Origin: Caballeronia sordidicola
GTDB taxonomy: Bacteria > Pseudomonadota > Gammaproteobacteria > Burkholderiales > Burkholderiaceae
Length of the DNA: 64,000 nt
Reading direction: 5' to 3'
NCBI RefSeq assembly: GCF_000729995.1
Contig: NZ_JNFG01000001.1
Span: 144,814 to 208,813 of the forward strand
In this document: piece by piece, positions 55,759-63,700 of the stretch
Layout: each line of letters begins with the position of its first letter
How positions within the stretch are numbered: position 1 is the first letter of the stretch
Position numbers and translations under genes: made by a program
Notes under the pieces: model-generated
The model's database searches: none
Told to the model about the DNA's origin: nothing
What the model saw: only the letters and a program-made list of their open reading frames with translations

Positions 55759-56573
55759 TAGCGGTCCCTCACAGCGCTAAGGAACTTGGCTGCGCGTTCC
55801 GTCTTCGGTGCACGCATGATGTCGGCGCTGGGTCCTTCCTCGAGTATGTGACCTTCCGCCATCAGGATCACGCGGTCCGAAACGTTCTCCGCAAAATGCA
55901 TCTCGTGGGTTACCACGATCATCGTCATGCCCGATAACGCGAGTTCCTTCATGACCGCCAGCACTTCCAGGCCCAACTCCGGATCCAGTGCGGAAGTCGG
56001 CTCGTCGAACAACATGATCTCCGGTTCGAGGGCCAACGCACGGGCAATCGCAATCCGTTGCTGCTGCCCGCCTGAACAACGGGCGGGATACTGGCTCGCC
56101 TTGTCTGCAAGGCCAACACGCGCCAGAAGTTCTATCGACCTGGCGTCGGCGTCCTTCCTGGAGCGTCCCATGGTGCGCTCCTGCGCAAGACTGACGTTGC
56201 GCAACACGGAAAGGTGGGGAAACAGATTGAAGGACTGGAACACCATGCCGATCTTCCGGCGCAATGCGACGAGGTCGCGCCGCGCAGGCGGGCGTCCTGC
56301 ATCGATCGTTACGCCGCCGATTGTTACCCTGCCTTCGTTGGGCGGCTCGAGTTGATTGATACACCGAAGCAACGTGCTTTTTCCTGAGCCGCTGGGACCA
56401 ATGATCGCGATGACCTCCCCCACTTGCATCTGGAAGGTAATGTTCTCGAGCACCCGATGCGTGCCATATGTCTTGCTCACCGATTCAACGCAAAGTATCG
56501 GCTCGCAAGCAGGCCCCGCACGTTGCGATGCGGCGGGCTCGGACTCCAGGAAAGAGGAAGCGATACTATTCAT
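55758..56573 (-). CDS. Amino-acid-type ABC transporter ATPase (GlnQ/HisP class)
   Basis: 271 residues from [11 protein letters not shown] at 56573, which has GGAG nine bases upstream; a longer frame is less likely. The Walker A motif is GPSGSGKST, the Q loop [17 protein letters not shown], the signature [15 protein letters not shown] (Cys in place of the usual first residue, Leu or Val), Walker [13 protein letters not shown], and the switch His is in VTHEM. First gene of the operon that continues to the FAD oxidase. Confidence 0.95.
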   Translation of the reverse strand: MNSIASSFLESEPAASQRAGPACEPILCVESVSKTYGTHRVLENITFQMQVGEVIAIIGPSGSGKSTLLRCINQLEPPNEGRVTIGGVTIDAGRPPARRDLVALRRKIGMVFQSFNLFPHLSVLRNVSLAQERTMGRSRKDADARSIELLARVGLADKASQYPARCSGGQQQRIAIARALALEPEIMLFDEPTSALDPELGLEVLAVMKELALSGMTMIVVTHEMHFAENVSDRVILMAEGHILEEGPSADIMRAPKTERAAKFLSAVRDR

Positions 56574-56770
56574 GGAACTCACTCCGTGAACTTCTTGCCA
56601 AGCCGGTTTCGGCGCGCCCGGCACGCACCCGCGCCTGCCAAGGCTACCTCGGACCGCCGCTCGTTCAGTCGATTTGACTAAGCCAAAAAGCGGACCTCAA
56701 GTGATGCTTTCGAATCATGTAGTGCGGAAATCGAATCAACTTCCTGCGACCCGCATTTACCTCATTCGCT

Positions 56771-57301
56771 TCACCATTCATGGCGAAACTGCATTAACTT
56801 GTTCAGGACCTGATCGAGAAGCGCACGCTCTGACGAACTCAATCCGCTCAGCATGGTGGATTGCCGATCAATAGCAATGGGAAGCACGCGTTCATAAAGC
56901 TTCCGTCCGCTTTCGGTCAGGATGAGCGAGCTCTCACGCCGATCTAGCGGGTTAATCTTGCGCCGGATCATCTTCCTTTCGCTCAGTCGCGTGACAGCGC
57001 GGCTGATGCTGTTTTTCGGACGGCCGGTTACCTCACAAATTGTCTTGGCGGCCATCGGACCGTGGGAACTCAGGCAACTGAGCACGTTAAACTCGTCGCG
57101 GCCGACATCGAAGTCACGGCTCATCGCTGAAAAGCACGGCTCGGTGTAGTAGTTCGACCAGAGCGTGAAACGCCATGCGTCGCTGATCGGTCCCTTCGTG
57201 ACGACCGAAGCGAACACGTCGTGTGCGTAAGCGGCGCCGTCGGATGCCTTTGGCTCTGTCTGCGGATCCGTTACCTGCGCATCTTCAACCGTACTAACCA
57301 T
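56771..57301 (-). CDS. MarR-family regulator (catabolic cluster)
   Basis: 176 residues; GAGG lies 11 bases before the ATG. The winged helix runs from EFNVLSCLSSHGPMAAKTICEVTGRPKNSISRAVTRLSERKMIRRKINPLDRRES, with the DRRES wing. It ends 198 bases before the ABC operon and follows the ornithine cyclodeaminase-like gene by 27 bases. It likely controls the importer or the enzymes. Confidence 0.88.
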   Translation of the reverse strand: MVSTVEDAQVTDPQTEPKASDGAAYAHDVFASVVTKGPISDAWRFTLWSNYYTEPCFSAMSRDFDVGRDEFNVLSCLSSHGPMAAKTICEVTGRPKNSISRAVTRLSERKMIRRKINPLDRRESSLILTESGRKLYERVLPIAIDRQSTMLSGLSSSERALLDQVLNKLMQFRHEW

Positions 57302-57328
57302 GTCTGTTCATCCTCGAATTCGACACTA

Positions 57329-58306
57329 TCAATGTGGAGATTCGGACAGCCATTCCGCCACCATCAAATCCAGATGCCCGCCGCCGCCGTTCTTGAAGAG
57401 GGTAATTTCCTGCGGGTTGCGTCGCCCGGGAATCTTCTTCCTGCACAGGTCGAACAAGTCTCCCCGGATAGTCGACATATCCAGAATCCCGCTCTTTAAC
57501 GGTTGAAAGATGTCGCCGCAATGCTCAGCCGTGAGCTTCCTATGGTCGACAAAAACACTTGATCGAAGAATCGCGGCGTCGTTGGTCTCGCGCATGTCGG
57601 GCGTGAAGCCACCGACGAGATCGACATGGCAGCCTTGTTTCAGCCACTTCCCGTCAAGCACCGGCGTGGACGACGACGTCAGGCACACCACAATGTCCGC
57701 GCCCGCGACACTCGCCTCGAGATCATTCGACACATGAAAATTGACGGGCAGAAACCGCTCTTCCACCAACTGCTCCGCCCTACTACGATTCCGGTTCCAC
57801 ACGTCAATCCGTTCGATGCTCGGGCAAACCGCATGCAGGTAGGTCAGATGAGTCCGCGCCTGAGCACCCGCGCCGAGCACGACCAGTTTCGTCGGCTTGA
57901 GCGGGGCGAGATAGCGCGCCGCAAGCGCGGAATCAGCCGCGGTCTTGCACCGGGTAAAACTCTCGCCCACGATAAAGGACCTGAAGTGCCCATCTAACCG
58001 GTCGACCAGTGCAAACGCGGAATGAACCGTAGGTGCGGGCGCGCTCAATTGACCGTTGTCCGGAGAGATCGAAACGATTTTCGCGCCCATCGATCCGTCC
58101 GCCCGCGCACCCGCCCAAATGAGCATCTCAGCGCCGGGCCGCTCGACTCTCGATACCGGCGTATAAAGCCGGCCTATGGTTTCGTAGTCTTCCAGGTGTT
58201 TCTTTTCCAATGCATCGATCAATGCAATAGGCGAAAGCCGTTCCAGCACCGCGTCGGAATCAATCACTCGAGGAAGGGCTTGTGTCATTGTGGTGTCGCT
58301 TCGCAT
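57329..58306 (-). CDS. Ornithine cyclodeaminase/mu-crystallin family enzyme
   Basis: 325 residues (an internal ATG at 58288 is an alternative start). The substrate Arg/Lys region (MLIWAGARADGSMGAKIVSI) precedes the Rossmann segment KLVVLGAGAQARTHLTYLHAV and the Asp of the active site in VDLVGGFTPDMRETND. Members cyclise ornithine to proline or reduce delta-1-pyrroline-2-carboxylate and other cyclic imines. The gene lies between dddP-like and MarR genes in one operon. The EutC protein of ectoine utilisation is a relative, but no other eut gene is here. Confidence 0.9.
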   Translation of the reverse strand: MRSDTTMTQALPRVIDSDAVLERLSPIALIDALEKKHLEDYETIGRLYTPVSRVERPGAEMLIWAGARADGSMGAKIVSISPDNGQLSAPAPTVHSAFALVDRLDGHFRSFIVGESFTRCKTAADSALAARYLAPLKPTKLVVLGAGAQARTHLTYLHAVCPSIERIDVWNRNRSRAEQLVEERFLPVNFHVSNDLEASVAGADIVVCLTSSSTPVLDGKWLKQGCHVDLVGGFTPDMRETNDAAILRSSVFVDHRKLTAEHCGDIFQPLKSGILDMSTIRGDLFDLCRKKIPGRRNPQEITLFKNGGGGHLDLMVAEWLSESPH

Positions 58307-58321
58307 ATCGGTTAGACGCAG

Positions 58322-59695
58322 CTATGAGTATCGGTGGCTCAAGAGCGGACTCTGAGACAGAACGATCGCACCGTTCGCGGTAATCAGGACCTGCTCCTCA
58401 AGCTTGACGCCCTCCTTGCCTCCCTGCTCGCCGATATAACTCTCCACCGACACGACCATGTTTTCCTGGAAGGTTCCGTCGTACCCCCAGGCGTCGAAGT
58501 CGACGGCATAAGCGACACTCGGAAATTCATCCACCAGCCCGACACCGTGAAGCATCATCATGTATCGGTTATGTACGTAGCGCTCGGGAACCGGCCAGCA
58601 TTGTTCGGCGAATTCACGAAACGACAGCCCCGCGCGAAGCAGACCCACGTTGTGCATGATCTGGTCCTCTGCGAAGCCGAGGAGATTTCCCTGACTTGCG
58701 GACATCGCGCGGCCTGGACACACAAAACTTCGGGAGATATCGGACAGGTAGCCTCCGGGCCCGACCATATCGGTATCGAAGCACACCATGTCTCCTGCCT
58801 CGATCACCCGGTTCGTTGCATCCTGGAACCACGGATTCGTGCGCGGACCTGAATTCAGCAAACGGCTTTCGGCCCACTCCCCTCCATGCGCAATGTTCGT
58901 CTCGTGCAGGATGCTCCATAACTGATTCTCGGTCACCCCGGGACGAAGCGATTCAAACATGCGCGATATGCCCAGATCACACACGGCCATCGACACCTCG
59001 TGCTGCGCGATTTCCTCCGGCGACTTGATCAGCCGCGCTTGTTCGGTGAGCGGCTGCGCGTCGAACAATTCAATGCCATGCGCCTTGAGGCGGTCTGCTC
59101 CCCAGGGATCACAGCGATCGACCGCAAGCCGGCGGTTACCCGCGCCGTAGGTTGCCACCAAGTCGGCAATTTCCCTCGCCCATAACGTGGCTTTTTCTTC
59201 GACTCTCGGGCCGGCAAGAAAGTACAGCCACGGAATCGCCGGACGTATCTCGTCGATGGTCTCAATGCCTTCGCTGTTGTGGCGGCTGCTAACGAAGTCA
59301 AACAGGATGACCGGCCCGTCGGTCGCGATATAGACATAACGACTCGGGGAATGCATGACCCAGAGCCCGAGATTGTTCGTGTCAGTGGCGTAGCGGATGT
59401 TCAGCGGATCCGCCAGCAGGATTCCGCCGTAGTCATGCAAGCGCAGTTGCGCACGAATTCTCTCGAGACGATATGCACGCAGCGAGCGCCGGTCGATGCT
59501 CTCGACTCTTTCAATCAGCGACCGGTCGACAGGCGCCATCTGGTGACCCTTGACCACCTGATCTTCACGATACTCCCGGCCATCGCGAGGTCGCTGCAGG
59601 GTCAGGCCGGAAAGGCGCGCGTCACGATCCATGGTTACGTCCATCCATTTTCGAAGGTCCGCGGCTTGTATGAATTCGTCGAATGCCCAGGGCAT
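58322..59695 (-). CDS. dddP: DddP-like M24-family protein (putative DMSP lyase)
   Basis: 457 residues (ATGs at 59644 and 59632 are alternative starts). The N-terminal part has ADPLNIRYATDTNNLGLW, the linker SRLLNSGPRTNPWF. The pita-bread domain keeps all metal ligands: D307, D309, D319 (FDTDMVGPGG, LSDISR), H383 (LHGVGL), E418 (VESYIGEQGG) and E433 (KLEEQVLI). The spacings equal those I recall for RlDddP (D295, D297, D307, H371, E406, E421). Its catalytic D377 and Y366 correspond here to D389 and Y378. DddP cleaves dimethylsulphoniopropionate to DMS and acrylate. Ordinary M24 peptidases lack the FDTD doublet. The substrate is not proven; a related onium compound is possible. Confidence 0.82.
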   Translation of the reverse strand: MPWAFDEFIQAADLRKWMDVTMDRDARLSGLTLQRPRDGREYREDQVVKGHQMAPVDRSLIERVESIDRRSLRAYRLERIRAQLRLHDYGGILLADPLNIRYATDTNNLGLWVMHSPSRYVYIATDGPVILFDFVSSRHNSEGIETIDEIRPAIPWLYFLAGPRVEEKATLWAREIADLVATYGAGNRRLAVDRCDPWGADRLKAHGIELFDAQPLTEQARLIKSPEEIAQHEVSMAVCDLGISRMFESLRPGVTENQLWSILHETNIAHGGEWAESRLLNSGPRTNPWFQDATNRVIEAGDMVCFDTDMVGPGGYLSDISRSFVCPGRAMSASQGNLLGFAEDQIMHNVGLLRAGLSFREFAEQCWPVPERYVHNRYMMMLHGVGLVDEFPSVAYAVDFDAWGYDGTFQENMVVSVESYIGEQGGKEGVKLEEQVLITANGAIVLSQSPLLSHRYS

Positions 59696-59752
59696 ACAAA
59701 GGAACCATCACCCTATTCAACCTGCTATCCGACCACCGACAATTTCAGATTA

Positions 59753-59766
59753 GTCCCACGTGGAAC
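59753..59766. promoter_or_regulatory. Palindrome upstream of the dddP-like gene
   Basis: GTCCCACGTGGAAC is a 14-base palindrome with one mismatched pair, centred on CCACGTGG, 58 bases before the dddP-like start. GGAACCAT also recurs at 59701 and 59762. Together they suggest a regulator site in the 249-base gap between the dgcA-like and dddP-like genes. Confidence 0.4.
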
Positions 59767-59944
59767 CATATGTCAAGGTATCAAAAACGCTGATTTTGCG
59801 CGGATCGTATAGGCACGTTTTGAAGCGCTTGCCTAATAAATTGATGCGCCCGGAGGCTTATGGATAGCCTTACGAAAACCATAGTTATTAGTTATCCAAA
59901 TTACTAAAAATAGCAATGCGAGCTTTGATGAAACTGTCACCGCC

Positions 59945-61984
59945 CTACAGATCCTTGACCAAACGAAGCGCATCGTAGATTGCCGCATGCGTGTTGCGCG
60001 CGGACACCGCATCGCCTATACGGAAAAGCTGGAACGTGCCTTCCGGGTTGGACTTGCGTGACTGTTTCGTCCCACCAATCAGATCATCGTAGTCCAGCGC
60101 ACCGAGGTTGCTCGACAGGGGCTTCAGTTCAAAATACAGATCATCCATTGGAATGGTTCCGTGATTCACCACGACCTGGTCATGACGCTGCTCGTTGCGG
60201 ATACCGCCGTAGTCGCTGCCCACCACCGCGACAAGCCCGTTATCGTCGCGATGCACCGCAACGAGCCGATAGGTCACCGTGAACTTCACGTCCAGCTTCT
60301 GCAGCGATCGCATATAGGGCACGAGGTTCATGCTCATCACTTCGGGCGAGAACGAGCGGTCCGGCGTCATGATCTCGACCTTCCCTCCGGCTTGCGCGAT
60401 GACCTCGGCTGCCTGCAGCGCTGCGTGGTCGCCCGCGTCGTCGAAGATCAGGACGTTCGAACCCGGCTTGACGTCGCCGGAGATGATGTCCCATGTCGAT
60501 ACAACCAGCTCGTTCCCTTCACGCAAAACGTCGGTGCGGGGCATTCCCCCTGTTGCCACGATCACCACGTCAGGGTCTTCGGCTTGCACTGTCGCAAGTT
60601 CGGCCCATGTATTGAACTTGAACTTCACACCAAGCCGCTCGCATTGAGACATCCGCCAATCGATGATGCCAAGCATCTCCTTGCGCCGCACGTTCTGCGC
60701 GGTCAGGCGGATCTGGCCGCCAGGGTGGTTCGTGGCTTCGAGCACGACGACCTCGTGTCCTCGCTCACCGGCCACGCGGGCTGCTTCCAGTCCCGCCGGG
60801 CCCGCCCCGACAATCACCACTTTGCGCCTGGTTGGCGCACGCGCAATGTCGTGCGGCATCGTGGTTTCGCGGCCTGTGGCTGCATTGTGAATACAGTACG
60901 CCGCGCCACCTTGATAGATACGGTCGAGACAATAGTTCGCGCCCACGCACGGCCGGATATCGTCTTCCCGGCGCTCGATGATCTTGCGAACAATGTGCGG
61001 GTCTGTCATGTGCGCGCGCGTCATGCCGACCATGTCGATCTTGCCTGACTCGATAGCGTGCCGCGCCGTCGGCACGTCCTGGATTCGCGCTGCGTGAAAG
61101 GTAGGGAACTCAGTCGCTTTGCGAATTTCCCCGGCGAAGTCCAGATGGGGAGCGCTTTTCATGCCCTGGATGGGGATGATGTCGGTCAATCCGGCATCGG
61201 TTTCCAGATGACCGCGGATCACGTTGAGGAAATCAACGAGACCGCTATCTTTCAGCTTCTTCGATATGTACAGCCCGTCCTCTTTCGTGAGGCCGCCTTC
61301 AATCATCTCGTCGGCGGTGTATCGGATACCGAGCAGGAAGTCCGGACCGACGCGTTTGCGCATCGCCGTCAGGACGTCGAACGTGAACTTCATGCGGTTG
61401 TCGAGCGAACCGCCGTAGGGCGCATCGAGCGTATTCGTGAGCGGCGACCAGAACTGATCCATCAAGTGTCCGTAGGCTTCCAGCTCGAGCCCGTCAAGAC
61501 CGGCCGCCTTCATTCGCTCTGCGGCGTCCGCATAGTCCTTGATGATGCGTTCGATGTCCCAATCCTCCAGCTTCTTCGGAAAGGCGCGATGCGCGGGCTC
61601 CCGATTGTGCGAGGGAGACACCGCCGGCAGCCAGTCGCCCTTGTCCCAGCGCGTTCGACGCCCGAGGTGCGTCAACTGGATCATCACCGCCGCGCCGTGC
61701 TCGTGGCACTCGTCGGCGAGATCCTTCATCCAGTGCACGACCTCATCCTTGTAAGCAAGGACGTTGTTGAACACCGGCGGGCTGTCCTTCGATACCGCCG
61801 CCGACCCGGCGGTCATTGTGAGCGCGATGCCCGCCTTGGCGCGCTCGACGTGATACGCGCGGTACTGCTCCTTCGGCATGCCGTCCTCCGCGTACGCCGG
61901 CTCGTGCGACGTAGTCATGATGCGGTTACGGAACGTCAGGTGTTTGATGGTGTAAGGCTGAAGGAGCGGGTCGCTTGACGACAT
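59945..61984 (-). CDS. DgcA/StcD-like FMN/FAD N-demethylase (old yellow enzyme family)
   Basis: 679 residues. An OYE-type FMN barrel (residues 1-340: FRNRIMTTSHEPAYAEDG, MIQLTHLGRRTRWD, AYGHLMDQFWSP) is followed by the Fe-S region and an NAD(P)/FAD domain (VVIVGAGPAGLEAARVAGERG from about 389). Fe-S cysteines are C346, C352 and C364; the second canonical ligand is Ala349, as I recall for DgcA. Close homologues are DgcA (dimethylglycine) and StcD (stachydrine) demethylases. It is divergent from the TetR gene. An N- or S-methyl compound is the likely substrate class. Confidence 0.85.
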   Translation of the reverse strand: MSSSDPLLQPYTIKHLTFRNRIMTTSHEPAYAEDGMPKEQYRAYHVERAKAGIALTMTAGSAAVSKDSPPVFNNVLAYKDEVVHWMKDLADECHEHGAAVMIQLTHLGRRTRWDKGDWLPAVSPSHNREPAHRAFPKKLEDWDIERIIKDYADAAERMKAAGLDGLELEAYGHLMDQFWSPLTNTLDAPYGGSLDNRMKFTFDVLTAMRKRVGPDFLLGIRYTADEMIEGGLTKEDGLYISKKLKDSGLVDFLNVIRGHLETDAGLTDIIPIQGMKSAPHLDFAGEIRKATEFPTFHAARIQDVPTARHAIESGKIDMVGMTRAHMTDPHIVRKIIERREDDIRPCVGANYCLDRIYQGGAAYCIHNAATGRETTMPHDIARAPTRRKVVIVGAGPAGLEAARVAGERGHEVVVLEATNHPGGQIRLTAQNVRRKEMLGIIDWRMSQCERLGVKFKFNTWAELATVQAEDPDVVIVATGGMPRTDVLREGNELVVSTWDIISGDVKPGSNVLIFDDAGDHAALQAAEVIAQAGGKVEIMTPDRSFSPEVMSMNLVPYMRSLQKLDVKFTVTYRLVAVHRDDNGLVAVVGSDYGGIRNEQRHDQVVVNHGTIPMDDLYFELKPLSSNLGALDYDDLIGGTKQSRKSNPEGTFQLFRIGDAVSARNTHAAIYDALRLVKDL

Positions 61985-62022
61985 GGCGTGGCCTTTGACG
62001 ATTTCGTTGGGGGACGCAATGA

Positions 62023-62051
62023 AGATTATTCACTCTGTACACCTGTGTCAA
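62023..62051 (-). promoter_or_regulatory. Promoter/operator of the dgcA-like gene
   Basis: On the minus strand TTGACA (62051-62046) is followed after 15 bases by AATAAT or after 17 by TAATCT. TGTACACCTGTGTCA (62036-62050), which contains the arms ACAC/GTGT, overlaps the -35 and spacer. That is where a TetR-type repressor encoded divergently would bind. Confidence 0.45.
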
Positions 62052-62244
62052 GTATCTCGACTACAATGAACATTGCGATGCTGAACCGATCAGTGGCGTG
62101 GGGTTGCGCTGCGGGATAAAGGCGAAAGACGGAGGAAAGCACTTTGACCGATGCCGGTCCGGACGCCAGAATATCGTCGCCTTTCCTGATGGACTGCCGC
62201 TCTTCAAACCGGCGCTTACGATTGCTTTAAGGAATCTTTTACCT

Positions 62245-62871
62245 ATGGATCAACCGACTGCGGATGCGGGACGAGGGTCATCGGAAGCGTGGCTCGAGGT
62301 CGCTTACGAAAGCCTGCGCGATGCCGGCGTCGAGTCCGTGCGCATCCTTCCGTTGGCCAAGAAGCTGAATCTGTCGAGGACGAGCTTCTACTGGTTTTTC
62401 AAGGACCGCGAGGAGCTGTTGGCCGCGTTACTTGAGCGCTGGCGCGCCAAAAACACCGGCAACTGGGTCAAGCAGACCGAGGCCTACGCCGAAACAATCT
62501 GCGAGGCGGTTCTGAACGTGTTTGATTGCTGGCTCGATGACCGGATCTTCGATTCACGGTTTGAAGCCGCTATCCGGAGCTGGGCGCTGCAGTCGCCTGA
62601 GATTGCTGCCGAGATCCAGGTGGCGGACCAACTTCGCATAGCTGCGCTCACGCAGTTGTTCGAGCGTTACGAATATGAACCCATCTCCGCCGATGTGCGC
62701 GCGAGAGCAATCTACCTGACGCAGATGGGCTACATTTCGATGAAAAGCGAAGAGGCGCTATCGGTGCGCATGATGCGTATCGCTGAGTACGTCGAGGTCT
62801 TTACGGGTCAACGGCCAGAGGAGCGTGAACTCGATCGGTTTTTCATGCGGCATCACTATCAGGCGGCTTGA
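62245..62871 (+). CDS. TetR-family regulator
   Basis: 208 residues from the ATG at 62245 (AAGGA upstream); the frame is open from 62098 but the leader is not TetR-like. The helix-turn-helix is VRILPLAKKLNLSRTSFYWFFKDREELLAALLERW (residues 36-70), with the FYWFFKDREELL signature. The C-terminal ligand domain includes the helical segment ETICEAVLNVFDCWLDDRIF. It is divergent from the dgcA-like gene and probably represses it until an onium substrate or product is present. AcuR, a known DMSP/acrylate regulator, belongs to the same superfamily, but I cannot show orthology. Confidence 0.88.
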   Translation: MDQPTADAGRGSSEAWLEVAYESLRDAGVESVRILPLAKKLNLSRTSFYWFFKDREELLAALLERWRAKNTGNWVKQTEAYAETICEAVLNVFDCWLDDRIFDSRFEAAIRSWALQSPEIAAEIQVADQLRIAALTQLFERYEYEPISADVRARAIYLTQMGYISMKSEEALSVRMMRIAEYVEVFTGQRPEERELDRFFMRHHYQAA

Positions 62872-62917
62872 TCGCCTCTGCTTTCCCTCCCCTTTTGATC
62901 GATTTCTTGCACGGCCA

Positions 62918-62945
62918 TTGACAGCTTCGAATCGTTCGCTAAAAT
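62918..62945 (+). promoter_or_regulatory. Sigma-70 promoter of the second tRNA-Leu
   Basis: TTGACA (62918-62923), a 16-base spacer and TAAAAT (62940-62945), the same geometry as the promoter of the first tRNA-Leu. Confidence 0.88.
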
Positions 62946-62968
62946 AGCAGTCTTAGTTGTAGCAGTTG

Positions 62969-63053
62969 GCCCAGGTGGCGGAATTGGTAGACGCACATGG
63001 TTCAGGTCCATGCGCCGCAAGGTGTGGAGGTTCGAGTCCTCTCTTGGGCACCA
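62969..63053 (+). tRNA. tRNA-Leu (anticodon CAG), second copy
   Basis: Identical to the copy at 38527 in 84 of 85 bases (T instead of C at position 55, in the variable arm). Acceptor, anticodon loop TTCAGGT and CCA are intact. The downstream P4-type integrase relic shows that it served as an attachment site. Confidence 0.97.
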
Positions 63054-63077
63054 ACAGATAGTTCGAAGAAGTAAGAG

Positions 63078-63112
63078 AAACCCCGTAAAGCCTTGAGCCT
63101 GCGGGGTTTTTT
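63078..63112 (+). terminator. Terminator after the second tRNA-Leu
   Basis: AAACCCCG (63078-63085) pairs with CGGGGTTT (63102-63109) and is followed by further T. It resembles the terminator of the first copy. Confidence 0.9.
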
Positions 63113-63139
63113 GTTTTTGGGCGAGCGAAGGTTTTCCCG

Positions 63140-63700
63140 TAACTTCCGGCGGTTTTGCGTACGTATGCCAGCTTCAGGGCAACGCCAAAACCAGGCCGAA
63201 GCCCTACCGCCTCTCGGACAGCCAGGGCCTTTTCTTGGCGCATACGTCCGAACGGCGCAAAGACTTGGCTGCTCCGATATCGCCGGCCCGGCACCGGGAA
63301 AGAAAACTTCCTGATCCTTGGCCCCTACCCCGACATCAGGCTGATCGAAGCGCGGCGGCGCGCCGCCACCGCTCGCGATCTTGTACGCGAGGACGTCGAT
63401 CCGCTCGAACAACGGCGTGCCGATGTTGCCGCGCGAACGCGCGCTGCCAACGCATGGCTCGAATTCAAGTGCAAAGAATGAGCGGGTGAAACTTACCGCA
63501 AAACCGAATTTGTGCTGCTCGAGTATCTGACGCCGGCGTTACGTAACGAATCGATCTCAATGTTGTCCACTGCGCAGGTCAAGCCCGTTCTCGAGACGAT
63601 CGCGGTGAAAGCACTCCACCTCGCATCGAAGGCGCGTTGGTATGTTGGCGGTATCGTCAGTTATCCGAACAGTTTGGTTGCCCGACATCGTTGTCTAAAA
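63140..63700 (+). pseudogene. P4-type integrase remnant at the tRNA-Leu
   Basis: Pieces of the DUF4102/P4 integrase N-terminal arm and core-binding domain appear in three frames: RPNGAKTWLLRYRRPGTGKENFLILGPYPDIRLIEARRRAATARDLVREDVDPLEQRRADV (63219-63410) and LLEYLTPALRNESISMLSTAQVKPVLETIAVKA with SKARWYVGGIVSY (63512-63665). The catalytic Arg-His-Tyr domain is absent. It is oriented away from the tRNA, as in active genomic islands. Confidence 0.85.

Noticed and set aside
51056..59695. Ectoine-utilisation (ehu/eut) cluster
   Set aside because: ABC importer, OCD-like and M24 genes recall ehuABCD-eutCD, but the deacetylase, threonine dehydratase-like and racemase-like genes are missing and the M24 protein has DddP residues.
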